DNA from: Clostridia bacterium
GTDB lineage: Bacteria > Bacillota_A > Clostridia > Christensenellales > Borkfalkiaceae
Reading direction: 5' to 3'
Assembly: GCA_017462825.1 (NCBI GenBank)
Contig: JAFTQI010000031.1
Coordinates: 1 to 28,822, forward strand
Length of the DNA stretch: 28,822 bases
Shown piece by piece: positions 21,351-28,822 of this stretch (position 1 is its first letter; each line of letters starts with the position of its first letter). A program made the translations under genes and the position numbers. The notes under the pieces were generated by a model. The model saw only the letters and a list, made by a program, of their open reading frames with translations. It was not told the DNA's origin and searched no databases.

Positions 21351-21390
21351 AAAAAATCCCGTAACCGTGTACGCGGTTACGGGATTTTTT
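21351..21390. terminator. Bidirectional terminator between the XRE gene and uvrA
   Basis: The 10-bp stem CCCGTAACCG/CGGTTACGGG (21358-21367 with 21374-21383) is flanked by A and T runs on both sides, and lies between convergent stop codons, so it serves both genes. Confidence 0.93.
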
Positions 21391-21391
21391 A

Positions 21392-24214
21392 TCACTCGCT
21401 CAGCACTTTTTTCAAGAACTGACCTGTATAGCTATTCTTCACTTTTGCAACGTCTTCGGGCGTGCCCTCGCAAACGATTGTACCGCCGCCGTTGCCACCT
21501 TCAGGACCAAGGTCGATGATATAATCCGCCGTTTTAATCACGTCAAGATTATGCTCGATAACGAGCACCGTATTCCCGCCCTCGCGCAGTTGCAGCAAAA
21601 TCTTAATCAGTTTATCCACGTCGTAGCTATGCAACCCCGTTGTCGGCTCGTCCAAAATATAAAGGGTCTTGCCCGTCGAGCGCTTTGCAAGCTCCGTCGC
21701 AAGCTTCACACGTTGCGCTTCGCCGCCCGAAAGCGTCGTAGAACTTTGCCCAAGCTTGATATACCCCAAGCCCACGTCGTTCAGGGTCTTGATTTTATTA
21801 TAAATCATGGGCACGGGCGCAAAAAATTCACACGCTTCTTCCACCGTCATGTCGAGTACGTCGAAAATACTCTTACCTTTGTACTTAACTTCCAGAGTTT
21901 CACGATTATATCTCCGTCCGCCGCACACTTCGCAGGGTACAAAAATGTCGGGCAAGAAGTGCATTTCAATTTTTATAATCCCGTCGCCGAAACAATGCTC
22001 GCAACGCCCGCCCGAGACGTTGAACGAGAACCTGCCTGCCTTATACCCCCTTTCTTTCGCGTCAGGCGTCATGGAAAACAAGTCGCGAATGGCGTTGAAA
22101 ACACCCGTATACGTCGCAGGATTGCTTCTCGGCGTTCTACCGATTGGGGACTGGTCGATGTCGATTACTTTATCAAAATACTCCACGCCGCTTACCTTGT
22201 CAAACTCGCCCAGCTTGTGTTTTGAGCCGTTGTGCGTGTTCGACAAAAGCGGATAAACGATTTCGTTGACCAAGCTCGACTTCCCGCTCCCCGAAACCCC
22301 CGTCACCGCCGTAATCAACCCCACGGGAATTTTTACGTCAATATTTTTGAGGTTGTTTTGCTTACAGCCGTAAAGCTCAAGCCACTTCTCCGACGGCGCT
22401 TTCCGAACGGCAGGCGTGATAATCTTACGTCTGCCCGCAAGATAGTCGCCCGTGATAGAACGGGGCTCGTTCATGATCGTTTTTTGGTCTCCGCAAGCAA
22501 CGACTTCCCCGCCGTGTACGCCCGCTTTCGGGCCGATGTCCACGATATAATCCGCCGCGCGCATTGTGTCCTCATCGTGCTCGACGACGATTAGGGTGTT
22601 GCCCAAATCCCGCAAACCTTTCAAAGAGTTGAGAAGTTTTTCATTGTCGCGTTGGTGTAAGCCGATACTCGGCTCGTCGAGAATATACAGCACCCCCGTC
22701 AACGCGCTGCCGATTTGGGTCGCCAAACGGATACGCTGACTCTCCCCGCCCGACAGCGTGACCGCCGTTCGCGCAAGGGTCAAATAGTTCAAACCCACGT
22801 TCCGCAAGAAACCCAAGCGGTTATTGATTTCTTTGATGATTGCATCTGCTATCAAATGCTCGGTGGGCGTAAGGACTTCCAAAAGTCCGTCCATGAACGC
22901 GCAAAGTCCGTCCACTGAAAGTTCGCAAAGTTCCCAAATATTCTTCCCGCCGACGGTGACCGCCAACGCTTCCTTTTTTAAACGTTTCCCGTTACAGCTA
23001 TCGCACGGCGCGCTCCGCATTAGGCGCTCAATATCACTCTTTACGCCGTCCGATGACGTCGTTCCGTATCTGCGCTGTAAGTTGTTGACGTACCCTTCCC
23101 ACGTCTTTCTAAAACTACCCGAAAAGGAACGGGTCTTGTACTGCATATCCACCGCGCGGTCGCTGCCGTACATTAAGACGTCATAAACGCCTTCGGGCAA
23201 GTCTTTCACGGGCACGTCAAGCGAAAAATCATACGCTTTAGCGAGCGCGGAAAGCTCCATAAGCGCCATGGACGCCGAGCCTAAGTTCCAGCCCGTGACT
23301 TTCATTGCGCCTTCGCGCAAAGTTTTGTTCTTATCGGGACAAATCAGGTCGGGATCGACAAACTGTTTAAAGCCCAGCCCTGAACAAGTCGGACACGCAC
23401 CATATACCGTATTAAACGAGAACATTCTCGGCTCGATTTCTTCCAAAGATACGCCGCAATCGGGGCAAGCGTAATTGACGGAATACAATTCCTCCGCACC
23501 GTCACGGTCGATTACTACGAGCCCCTCAGCGAGTTTTAACGCCGTTTCCAAGCTATCCGTCAAGCGTTTTTGAATACCGTCCTTTACAACCAAACGGTCG
23601 ACAACAACGGAAATATTATGCTTAAGATTCTTTTCAAGCTTGATTTCTTCCTGTAAATCATAGACGATTCCGTCGATTTTTACCCTACCGTAACCGCTCT
23701 TTTTAAAGCCTTGCAGTTCCTTGACGTACTCGCCTTTTCTGCCGCGAACAACGGGCGCGGTGACCAAAATCTTGCTGCCCGTCGGCATTGCCATAATCTT
23801 ATCGCAAATCTCGTCTACCGTTTGACGACGGATTTCTCTACCGCATTTCGGACAGTGGGGAACGCCGATTCTTGCAAAAAGCAAACGGAAATAATCGTAA
23901 ATTTCCGTGACCGTACCCACCGTGGAACGAGGGTTTCTCGACGTCGTTTTTTGGTCGATAGAAATAGCGGGCGAAAGCCCGTCGATGCTCTCGACGTCGG
24001 GTTTTTCCATTTGCCCCAAGAACTGGCGGGCATAGGAGGACAAGCTCTCCACGTACCGTCTTTGCCCCTCGGCGAAAATGGTATCGAACGCAAGCGTGGA
24101 TTTCCCGCTTCCCGAAAGCCCCGTAAATACGGTGAGTTTGTTTCTCGGAATCGTCAAATTCACGTTTTTCAAATTATTCTCTTTTGCGCCTTTTATTACG
24201 ATTTCTTCTTGCAT
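21392..24214 (-). CDS. uvrA: Excinuclease ABC subunit A
   Basis: UvrA is the damage-sensing ATPase dimer of nucleotide excision repair and loads UvrB. The 940-residue length is typical. Two ABC cassettes are present: first Walker A GLSGSGKST (32-40) with signature LSGGESQRIRLA near 490, second Walker A GVSGSGKSS near 640 with LSGGEAQRVKLA near 830. Zinc-module cysteines are seen in CPKCGR, CPDCG...CPTCSG and CEHCFGDG...CEVCGG. It is 59 bases after uvrB, so both are likely on one transcript. The ribosome site is a modest AGGAT. Confidence 0.98.
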   Translation of the reverse strand: MQEEIVIKGAKENNLKNVNLTIPRNKLTVFTGLSGSGKSTLAFDTIFAEGQRRYVESLSSYARQFLGQMEKPDVESIDGLSPAISIDQKTTSRNPRSTVGTVTEIYDYFRLLFARIGVPHCPKCGREIRRQTVDEICDKIMAMPTGSKILVTAPVVRGRKGEYVKELQGFKKSGYGRVKIDGIVYDLQEEIKLEKNLKHNISVVVDRLVVKDGIQKRLTDSLETALKLAEGLVVIDRDGAEELYSVNYACPDCGVSLEEIEPRMFSFNTVYGACPTCSGLGFKQFVDPDLICPDKNKTLREGAMKVTGWNLGSASMALMELSALAKAYDFSLDVPVKDLPEGVYDVLMYGSDRAVDMQYKTRSFSGSFRKTWEGYVNNLQRRYGTTSSDGVKSDIERLMRSAPCDSCNGKRLKKEALAVTVGGKNIWELCELSVDGLCAFMDGLLEVLTPTEHLIADAIIKEINNRLGFLRNVGLNYLTLARTAVTLSGGESQRIRLATQIGSALTGVLYILDEPSIGLHQRDNEKLLNSLKGLRDLGNTLIVVEHDEDTMRAADYIVDIGPKAGVHGGEVVACGDQKTIMNEPRSITGDYLAGRRKIITPAVRKAPSEKWLELYGCKQNNLKNIDVKIPVGLITAVTGVSGSGKSSLVNEIVYPLLSNTHNGSKHKLGEFDKVSGVEYFDKVIDIDQSPIGRTPRSNPATYTGVFNAIRDLFSMTPDAKERGYKAGRFSFNVSGGRCEHCFGDGIIKIEMHFLPDIFVPCEVCGGRRYNRETLEVKYKGKSIFDVLDMTVEEACEFFAPVPMIYNKIKTLNDVGLGYIKLGQSSTTLSGGEAQRVKLATELAKRSTGKTLYILDEPTTGLHSYDVDKLIKILLQLREGGNTVLVIEHNLDVIKTADYIIDLGPEGGNGGGTIVCEGTPEDVAKVKNSYTGQFLKKVLSE

Positions 24215-24273
24215 TTTTTTATCCTATTTTATCGTTCAACCCGTACATGGGTACTTATTTTTGCTTATTTCTC

Positions 24274-26235
24274 TTATCGCATCGCCTTGCGAAGCTTTAG
24301 TTTTAGTTCGGATATCTTTTCACGAATCTCTATTGCGCGCTCGAAATCAAGCTGTCCACTCGCCACTTTCATCAGTGCTTTCAGTTTCTCGATTTCGTCG
24401 GGAATATCCTGCATCTTGATATCGTCGTCCGTCTTTTTCTTCGTAATATTTAAGGTGGACTTGACTTCTTTGATAATCGTTTTCGGGATAATTCCGTGCG
24501 CTTTGTTATATTCGTCCTGTACACGGCGACGGCGGTTTGTCTCACCGATGGCACGTTTCATACTGTCCGTGATTACGTCCGCATACATCAGCACTCTGCC
24601 CTCGCTATTTCGCGCTGCGCGCCCAATCGTTTGAATGAGCGCCGTATCGCTACGAAGAAAGCCTTCCTTGTCCGCGTCCAAAATCGCCACCAACTTAACC
24701 TCGGGTAAGTCGAGTCCCTCTCGAAGCAAGTTGATACCGCAAAGCACGTCGAATTCGCCCAGTCGAAGCCCGTTGACAATGTCGATTCGCTCCAACGTAT
24801 CGATGTCGCTGTGCATATATTTGACCTTAATTGCATGCTCTTTTAAATAGTCGGTAAGTTCTTCCGCCATACGCTTAGTGAGAGTGGTAATTAAGACCCT
24901 GCCCCCGTCGTTTACCGTATTTTTGATTTCCGAAAGCAAGTCGTCGATTTGTCCTTTCGTCGGTCTTACGGTGATTTCGGGGTCGAGCAAGCCCGTCGGC
25001 CGAATCAGTTGCTCCACCTTTTGCCCTGCCTGCTCTAATTCATACGCTGCAGGGGTCGCGGAAACACATATGAGCTGCGGTACGCGCGCGTCAAACTCGT
25101 CGAAAGTAAGCGGGCGGTTATCGTATGCCGCGCGCATTCTAAATCCGTAATCAACTAAGTTTTTCTTCCTCGACAAATCGCCGTGGTACATCGCGCGAAT
25201 TTGCGGAATCGTCATGTGACTCTCGTCAATAAACACCAAAAATTCCCCTGACGGAAAGTAGTCCAAAAGGGTAAAAGAGGGTTGTCCCGGCGTTCTGCCG
25301 TCAAAATAGCGACTGTAATTTTCAATGCCGCTGCAATACCCGATTTCGCGCATCATTTCCAAGTCGTGCTCGGTACGCTGTTTCAAGCGTTGCGCTTCCA
25401 AAATTTTTCCGTCTTCTTCAAAAGCGCGGACTTCTCCTTTCAAGTCTTCTTCTATCATTGCAAGCGCGCCTTTCAGTTTTTCCGTGCCGACGGCGTACTG
25501 ACTTGCGGGGAAGATTGCGACGTGGGAAAGCTCGTTAAGCTTGTTGCCCGTGAGCGCTTCCACCTCGTAAATTTTTTCGATTTCGTCACCCCAAAACTCC
25601 AAGCGAATCGCCACTTCGGAATTAGATGCGGGAAAAATTTCAAGTGCATCGCCGCGGACTCGGAAAGTCGAACGTTTAAAATCCACGTCGTTTCGCGCAT
25701 ACTGTAATTCGATGAGCTTGCGCATCAGTTCGTTTCTTTCCCATTCCATACCGGGGCGTAACGATAAGGACAAGCGGAAGTATTCTTCCGGCGCGCCAAG
25801 CCCATAAATACAGGAAACGGACGCCACAACGAGTACGTCTTTCCGTTCCATCAGTGAGCCGGTTGCGCTGTTGCGCAGTTTATCGATTTCGTCGTTCATA
25901 CTCAAATCTTTTTCGATATAGGTGTCGGTAGACGGAATATAGCTTTCAGGTTGATAATAATCGTAGTAGGAAACAAAATACTCTACGCGGTTTTCGGGGA
26001 AAAACTCCCGAAACTCATTGCAAAGTTGCGCCGCGAGGGTTTTGTTGTGCGCAATTACAAGGGTCGGGCGATTTACGTTTTTGATAACGTTTGCCATCGT
26101 GAACGTCTTACCGCTGCCCGTTACGCCGACAAGGACTTGGGTGCGCATACCGTCCAAAACGCCTTCCGTCAGTTTTTCAATCGCCTGCGGCTGATCGCCG
26201 GTTGGCGCGAATGGGGAATGTAATTTAAAATCCAT
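24274..26235 (-). CDS. uvrB: Excinuclease ABC subunit B
   Basis: UvrB is the helicase-like subunit that verifies damage and recruits UvrC. The 653-residue protein has Walker A GVTGSGKT (37-44), the damage-probing beta-hairpin with [15 protein letters not shown] (about 88-104), DESH near 340, the motif VI region QTIGRAARN near 540, and a C-terminal UVR domain (about 610-650) that binds UvrC. GGAG lies 11 bases before the ATG. The promoter carries a perfect 20-bp palindrome at the transcription start, probably a repressor site. Confidence 0.98.
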   Translation of the reverse strand: MDFKLHSPFAPTGDQPQAIEKLTEGVLDGMRTQVLVGVTGSGKTFTMANVIKNVNRPTLVIAHNKTLAAQLCNEFREFFPENRVEYFVSYYDYYQPESYIPSTDTYIEKDLSMNDEIDKLRNSATGSLMERKDVLVVASVSCIYGLGAPEEYFRLSLSLRPGMEWERNELMRKLIELQYARNDVDFKRSTFRVRGDALEIFPASNSEVAIRLEFWGDEIEKIYEVEALTGNKLNELSHVAIFPASQYAVGTEKLKGALAMIEEDLKGEVRAFEEDGKILEAQRLKQRTEHDLEMMREIGYCSGIENYSRYFDGRTPGQPSFTLLDYFPSGEFLVFIDESHMTIPQIRAMYHGDLSRKKNLVDYGFRMRAAYDNRPLTFDEFDARVPQLICVSATPAAYELEQAGQKVEQLIRPTGLLDPEITVRPTKGQIDDLLSEIKNTVNDGGRVLITTLTKRMAEELTDYLKEHAIKVKYMHSDIDTLERIDIVNGLRLGEFDVLCGINLLREGLDLPEVKLVAILDADKEGFLRSDTALIQTIGRAARNSEGRVLMYADVITDSMKRAIGETNRRRRVQDEYNKAHGIIPKTIIKEVKSTLNITKKKTDDDIKMQDIPDEIEKLKALMKVASGQLDFERAIEIREKISELKLKLRKAMR

Positions 26236-26262
26236 TATTTTTGATCTCCGCAGGGTATTTTT

Positions 26263-26318
26263 GTAAACAAATGTTTGTTTACGGTGTCTATTATAGCACA
26301 GACACTGAAAAAAGTAAA
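26263..26318 (-). promoter_or_regulatory. uvrB promoter with a 20-bp palindromic operator
   Basis: On the minus strand TATAAT (26290-26295) is preceded at 17 bases by TTTACT. Immediately after, the perfect palindrome GTAAACAAATGTTTGTTTAC occupies 26263-26282 and overlaps the predicted start near 26283. Its core AAAC-AAAT-GTTT resembles the Firmicute LexA box GAAC-N4-GTTC with one change in each arm. SOS control is inferred. Confidence 0.6.
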
Positions 26319-26322
26319 GAAA

Positions 26323-26350
26323 AAACGGATATTATTTAAAATATCCGTTT
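26323..26350 (-). terminator. Terminator overlapping the end of the small membrane-protein gene
   Basis: The 11-bp stem AAACGGATATT/AATATCCGTTT (26323-26333 with 26340-26350) includes the stop codon in its loop and is followed on the minus strand by TTTCTTTACTTTTTT, just before the uvrB promoter. Confidence 0.88.
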
Positions 26351-26752
26351 CAAAATCACACCGACGAAAAACGCTACGACCGCGGACGCAACCGCCCAAA
26401 AAATTTTGCGGTAGGTTTCCCTTTTCATTTGCACGTAACCGCGCTTAAAAGCATACCCGTTGGCGCGCAGGGAAATGACGTACATTTTTTCCCCTTTTCG
26501 TTCAGAAGATAAAAGCTCGAAATAGTCGTCCAATGCAAGCTCGCTCAAAATTTTCTCAAGCAATTCTTCCGTATAACCTTTTTTCGGTGGAAACTGTGCC
26601 AAAAGCTCGGCAGGAGAGAGCAAACACACACCCTTTTCATGACAAAGGGCGTACACCGTATTCATCACTTCCGCTTCGCGCCTACTCAACATTTTCCAAT
26701 TCACCCCGTACACGGTATGCCCATTTTGAACAAAACGGACGTTTTTACGCAT
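26336..26752 (-). CDS. Unknown 138-residue protein with a C-terminal membrane anchor
   Basis: The protein has a mostly helical soluble part, with a winged-helix-like stretch at about 20-75 (LSRREAEVMNTVYALCHEKG, then LLSPAELLAQFPPKKGYTEE), a second basic part (SLRANGYAFKRGYVQMKRET) and one membrane helix at about 117-136. No known family was recognised. The start at 26752 has no ribosome site; an internal ATG at 26692 has GGGGTG 9 bases upstream and would give 118 residues. A GCATA-N18-TATACTA element ending just before 26752 resembles forespore SigG promoters and would favour the internal start. Its terminator overlaps the stop. Confidence 0.6.
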   Translation of the reverse strand: MRKNVRFVQNGHTVYGVNWKMLSRREAEVMNTVYALCHEKGVCLLSPAELLAQFPPKKGYTEELLEKILSELALDDYFELLSSERKGEKMYVISLRANGYAFKRGYVQMKRETYRKIFWAVASAVVAFFVGVILKRIF

Positions 26753-26849
26753 TTAGTATATACGAAAATAGGTATTCTTATGCGAAATTTTTCCTTGAAG
26801 TTCCACTCTCCTCGTTATTTATGCCAAAATAAAGAGCGAGAAAAAGGAA
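26753..26849. other. Noncoding spacer, nothing recognised
   Basis: AT-rich spacer with a possible SigG-like element for the gene ending at 26336. I see no gene here. Confidence 0.4.
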
Positions 26850-26983
26850 GCGCGAGTCGCGCCTTTGGCAGCGCGCCCTGGTGAACAATTATCAATTGTT
26901 CAGGTTGCCTAACAAGTTTACAATATTTCAAGCACGCAACGCAACCCGTTTGCTCCCGCAAACGCCTCCACCCTCGACTCGCG
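26850..26983. repeat. Multi-helix intergenic element bounded by inverted ends
   Basis: A 134-base stretch is bounded by CGCGAGTCG (26851-26859) and CGACTCGCG (26975-26983). Inside are TGAACAATT/AATTGTTCA (26882-26890 with 26894-26902), GGTTGC/GCAACC (26903-26908 with 26941-26946) and CGTTTGC/GCAAACG with a 4-base loop (26947-26964). Together they form a branched structure with an enclosing stem. It may be a MITE-like dispersed repeat or a structured RNA; the minus-strand frame across it is probably spurious. Confidence 0.55.
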
Positions 26984-27012
26984 TCAGTAATCACATAATC
27001 TTCCAAAAAGAA

Positions 27013-27040
27013 AAACGCACCGTTTAGGTGCGTTTGTCTT
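27013..27040. terminator. Bidirectional terminator after the Fic gene
   Basis: The 9-bp stem AAACGCACC/GGTGCGTTT (27013-27021 with 27027-27035) is followed on the minus strand by TTCTTTTT and on the plus strand by GTCTTTTT. It lies about 80 bases after the Fic stop codon. Confidence 0.85.
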
Positions 27041-27112
27041 TTTGTCTTTCATGCGCACAACTGATTTTTTACGATTTAATTCACTGTACCCGAACTCCCC
27101 GCTTTTTATTTA

Positions 27113-28354
27113 TTACTTTTGAAATTTGTAGGTTAAAAATTCTGGATTTACCTTGTAAATATTTTCTTTTTTCTTATTAACATCTTTAATTAAAATATCA
27201 TAATCAGCCAAACCATTTAATATCTTTAATGCCCCCGCTTTTGACATTTTGCTATGGGTATATTCTAAAAACGTTTTATAATTAAAATATCTATCGGGAT
27301 TATGAACAATTATCTTTTTCAAATATCCCCATTCCGTAGAAGTTAAAGTTTCACCTGTTTTAGAAAGTTGTTGCTTGATATTTTCTAAATTTTTATAAAG
27401 CAAGCTATACTTAATAGATGTTTCTAGCATATAACCCAAAAAATAAGTTAAATCATTAAAAGTATTTCTTGTGTTAGAAATAGCTTGATAATACTCTTTT
27501 TTATTATCATTAATAGCCTCGCTAATAAACATAGGAGAGTCAATCAAATGAAAAATATGATTTAACCAAAATGATACCATTCTTGCAGTTCTTCCGTTAT
27601 AGTCAAAGTATGGATGAACATAAAGAATATAATAATGGCAAATATGGGGAAGTAACGCTCTATAAATTTTTATATTTGCGGGATTATTTACGAAAGCGAA
27701 TAAACTTTCCATACACTCATCAATGATATTTTCAGGCGCACCTGCATATCCCCCAACCCAAACAGGCTCATGACGATAAAAAGCATCTTTCTTTAATTTT
27801 TGATCTTCCTCCAAGCAATCAAAACTTAATATGTTGTACAATTTCAATAGATTTTCTTTGTTAAACGTAGGATTTTCTTCAAAAATAAATTGAATTGCAT
27901 TTAACATATTCTTAATGATAACATCATTTTTATCAATCAAATTTTTCTTCTCGTAAATTTCCTTTATCCTTTTGTGCGTTGTCGGAACATTTTCTACATT
28001 TAAAGTTCCTTCAACTTCCGAGAAAACTCTTGGCATCAACATATCTTCTATATTTCTATTGAAAATCGTTTCTTGATTTACTTCGAAATCTTCAATAACC
28101 ATCGATAAATACTCACTATGAGTTAAAGCCAAATATTTTCCATTGACAAAAAAACAATATTTTGAATTAAATGTTTTTAATGGAAGTAGTTGAATGAATT
28201 TATCTTCTTGTTCAACTAAACTTTCTTTATCTTTCAAAAATTGAGCTAATTCATCTTTAGAAAACATAAACCCTAATTTTTGGTTATATCTTAAATCGTC
28301 AATTGTATAGTACTCATTTCCTAATATCAATTTTAATATTTCTTTTTTTTCCAT
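27113..28354 (-). CDS. Fic family protein with altered core motif
   Basis: Fic proteins transfer AMP or related groups from nucleotides to protein hydroxyls. The product has 413 residues from MEKKEILKLILG; I chose this ATG because AAGGAG lies upstream, unlike the ATG seven codons earlier. The Fic motif HPYFDYNGRTAR (247-258) keeps the catalytic His and the final Arg, but has Tyr where the usual HPFxxGNGR has Gly. FSEVEG (Glu115) matches the class II inhibitory-helix motif SxxIEG with Phe in place of the first Ser. A winged-helix-like domain is at about 335-405. The gene is AT-rich, unlike most of the window. It has operator-like repeats at its promoter. Target unknown. Confidence 0.87.
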   Translation of the reverse strand: MEKKEILKLILGNEYYTIDDLRYNQKLGFMFSKDELAQFLKDKESLVEQEDKFIQLLPLKTFNSKYCFFVNGKYLALTHSEYLSMVIEDFEVNQETIFNRNIEDMLMPRVFSEVEGTLNVENVPTTHKRIKEIYEKKNLIDKNDVIIKNMLNAIQFIFEENPTFNKENLLKLYNILSFDCLEEDQKLKKDAFYRHEPVWVGGYAGAPENIIDECMESLFAFVNNPANIKIYRALLPHICHYYILYVHPYFDYNGRTARMVSFWLNHIFHLIDSPMFISEAINDNKKEYYQAISNTRNTFNDLTYFLGYMLETSIKYSLLYKNLENIKQQLSKTGETLTSTEWGYLKKIIVHNPDRYFNYKTFLEYTHSKMSKAGALKILNGLADYDILIKDVNKKKENIYKVNPEFLTYKFQK

Positions 28355-28384
28355 TTTTAATCTCCTTATAACCAAGGTATCTAT

Positions 28385-28440
28385 TATTGTAAACTATTTT
28401 TTTACATTTGTCAATAATATCGTAAACCATATTGTAAACT
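28385..28440 (-). promoter_or_regulatory. Promoter of the Fic gene with three direct repeats
   Basis: On the minus strand TTGACA (28409-28414) and TACAAT (28386-28391) are 17 bases apart. The 11-base unit AGTTTACAATA occurs at 28430-28440 and 28385-28395, and GGTTTACGATA at 28418-28428. One copy covers the -10 box and two lie upstream of the -35. Unit spacings of 12 and 33 bases suggest a cooperative regulator. Confidence 0.65.
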
Positions 28441-28488
28441 ATTTTTGTCGAAATTTTAGTTTTTTATACATTTTCTTTGAGTTTTGAC

Positions 28489-28516
28489 ATTATATCATTT
28501 ATTTTTCATTTGTCAA
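28489..28516 (-). promoter_or_regulatory. Second, near-perfect promoter upstream of the Fic gene
   Basis: On the minus strand TTGACA (28511-28516) and TATAAT (28489-28494) are 16 bases apart. No gene starts close by; the next is the Fic gene about 130 bases downstream. A 10-codon frame MYKKLKFRQK lies between but has no clear ribosome site. Confidence 0.6.
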
Positions 28517-28551
28517 CAGGGTACTGCCAACTTTTTTATTATTTATATTTC

Positions 28552-28592
28552 CTACTCTAAAAACTTTTTATTGTCAAGAGTTTTTCGAGTAG
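28552..28592. other. Long imperfect hairpin in the AT-rich spacer
   Basis: CTACTC-T-AAAAACT (28552-28565) pairs with AGTTTTT-C-GAGTAG (28579-28592): 13 pairs with a single mismatch and a 13-base loop. No T run follows on either strand, so it is not a standard terminator. Confidence 0.5.
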
Positions 28593-28604
28593 AAAATAAA
28601 TATA

Positions 28605-28632
28605 TTGCCGTTTTGGAACAGGATGACGGCAA
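28605..28632 (-). terminator. Possible weak terminator of the partial gene
   Basis: The 7-bp stem TTGCCGT/ACGGCAA (28605-28611 with 28626-28632) has a 14-base loop and is followed on the minus strand by TATATTTATTTTC, 14 bases after the stop codon. Confidence 0.4.
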
Positions 28633-28645
28633 ACCTGACCGTCTA

Positions 28646-28822
28646 TTATTTCTTGGACGGATTTTTATTTAGTTGTTCTTTTTTCCATTTTTCAAATTCT
28701 TCTTTTCCTTTCTCCGTTTCGAAGTATTTTTGAATTGCGGGTAGCAACGCTCTTGCGAGCGAATCGATAACAAAATCGGGATAACCCGTTTTGTTTTTCT
28801 TCTTTCTCGTAAACGTACCGCC
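28646..28822 (-). CDS. C-terminal end of an unknown protein (runs off window)
   Basis: A minus-strand frame enters from the window edge and ends at the TAA at 28646, giving 58 residues: GGTFTRKKKNKTGYPDFVID, then SLARALLPAIQKYFETEKGK, EEFEKWKKEQLNKNPSKK. It is a basic, helical tail; the PDFVIDSLARALLP stretch and the charged coiled end suggest a real protein. No family recognised. It lies upstream of the Fic gene on the same strand in an AT-rich segment, so it may belong to the same acquired region. Confidence 0.65.
   Translation of the reverse strand, partial: GGTFTRKKKNKTGYPDFVIDSLARALLPAIQKYFETEKGKEEFEKWKKEQLNKNPSKK

Noticed and set aside
26850..26983. tRNA-like gene in the branched element
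   Set aside because: No TPsiC-loop GGTTCRA pattern, no CCA end and arm lengths that do not fit a cloverleaf.
26815..27006. 63-codon minus-strand frame in the multi-helix element
   Set aside because: It runs across inverted repeats, has no ribosome site and no domain.
28385..28440. CRISPR repeats
   Set aside because: Units are 11 bases with irregular spacing of 12 and 33; they lie on promoter elements and fit operators.

Overview
The window looks like chromosome of a spore-forming, anaerobic Clostridia-type Firmicute, probably an uncultured gut lineage. Support comes from the clusters yqfC-yqfD-phoH-pgpH-ybeY-era-yqzL-recO and veg/ispE, from a SipL-like DUF3794-LysM protein, from pyruvate phosphate dikinase, and from Firmicute-style promoters and Shine-Dalgarno sites. 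Nearly all genes lie on the minus strand; only two XRE regulators and veg are on the plus strand. I found no rRNA, tRNA, CRISPR array, insertion sequence or phage gene.

Layout. (1) 1-1142: N-terminal part of ppdK with its promoter. (2) 1366-3303: an AT-rich accessory patch with a SLOG/DUF1273-like protein, a divergent leaderless XRE regulator with two operator-like dyads, and a tandem array of three small two-helix membrane proteins whose spacers are nearly identical repeats. (3) 3482-11427: a long minus-strand run read as yqfC, yqfD, a structured spacer, phoH, a 7TM-HD phosphodiesterase lacking the usual extracellular domain, ybeY, era, a second spacer with possible hairpins, the 37-residue yqzL, recO and an Mrr-like endonuclease. 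It joins sporulation, RNA maturation, ribosome biogenesis, probable c-di-AMP turnover and recombination repair. (4) 11514-16638: a CLC-type transporter and a heterodimeric ABC exporter behind one promoter. (5) 16755-20677: a TPR-like membrane protein, ispE, the SipL-like gene and divergent veg. (6) 20742-21347: a two-domain XRE regulator whose divergent promoter region carries an inverted repeat. (7) 21392-26235: uvrB-uvrA behind a promoter with a 20-bp perfect palindrome. (8) 26336-26983: an unknown small membrane protein and a multi-helix intergenic element. (9) 27113-28822: an AT-rich, probably acquired segment with a Fic protein under an operator-rich promoter and the end of an unknown gene.

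The most interesting unexplained signals are the rod-like RNA candidate between yqfD and phoH, the membrane-protein array whose spacers are more conserved than its genes, the SLOG/XRE divergent control region, the hairpin leader of ispE, the multi-helix element at 26850-26983 and the Fic operator array. Functions come from motifs read by eye; no database search or folding program was run.
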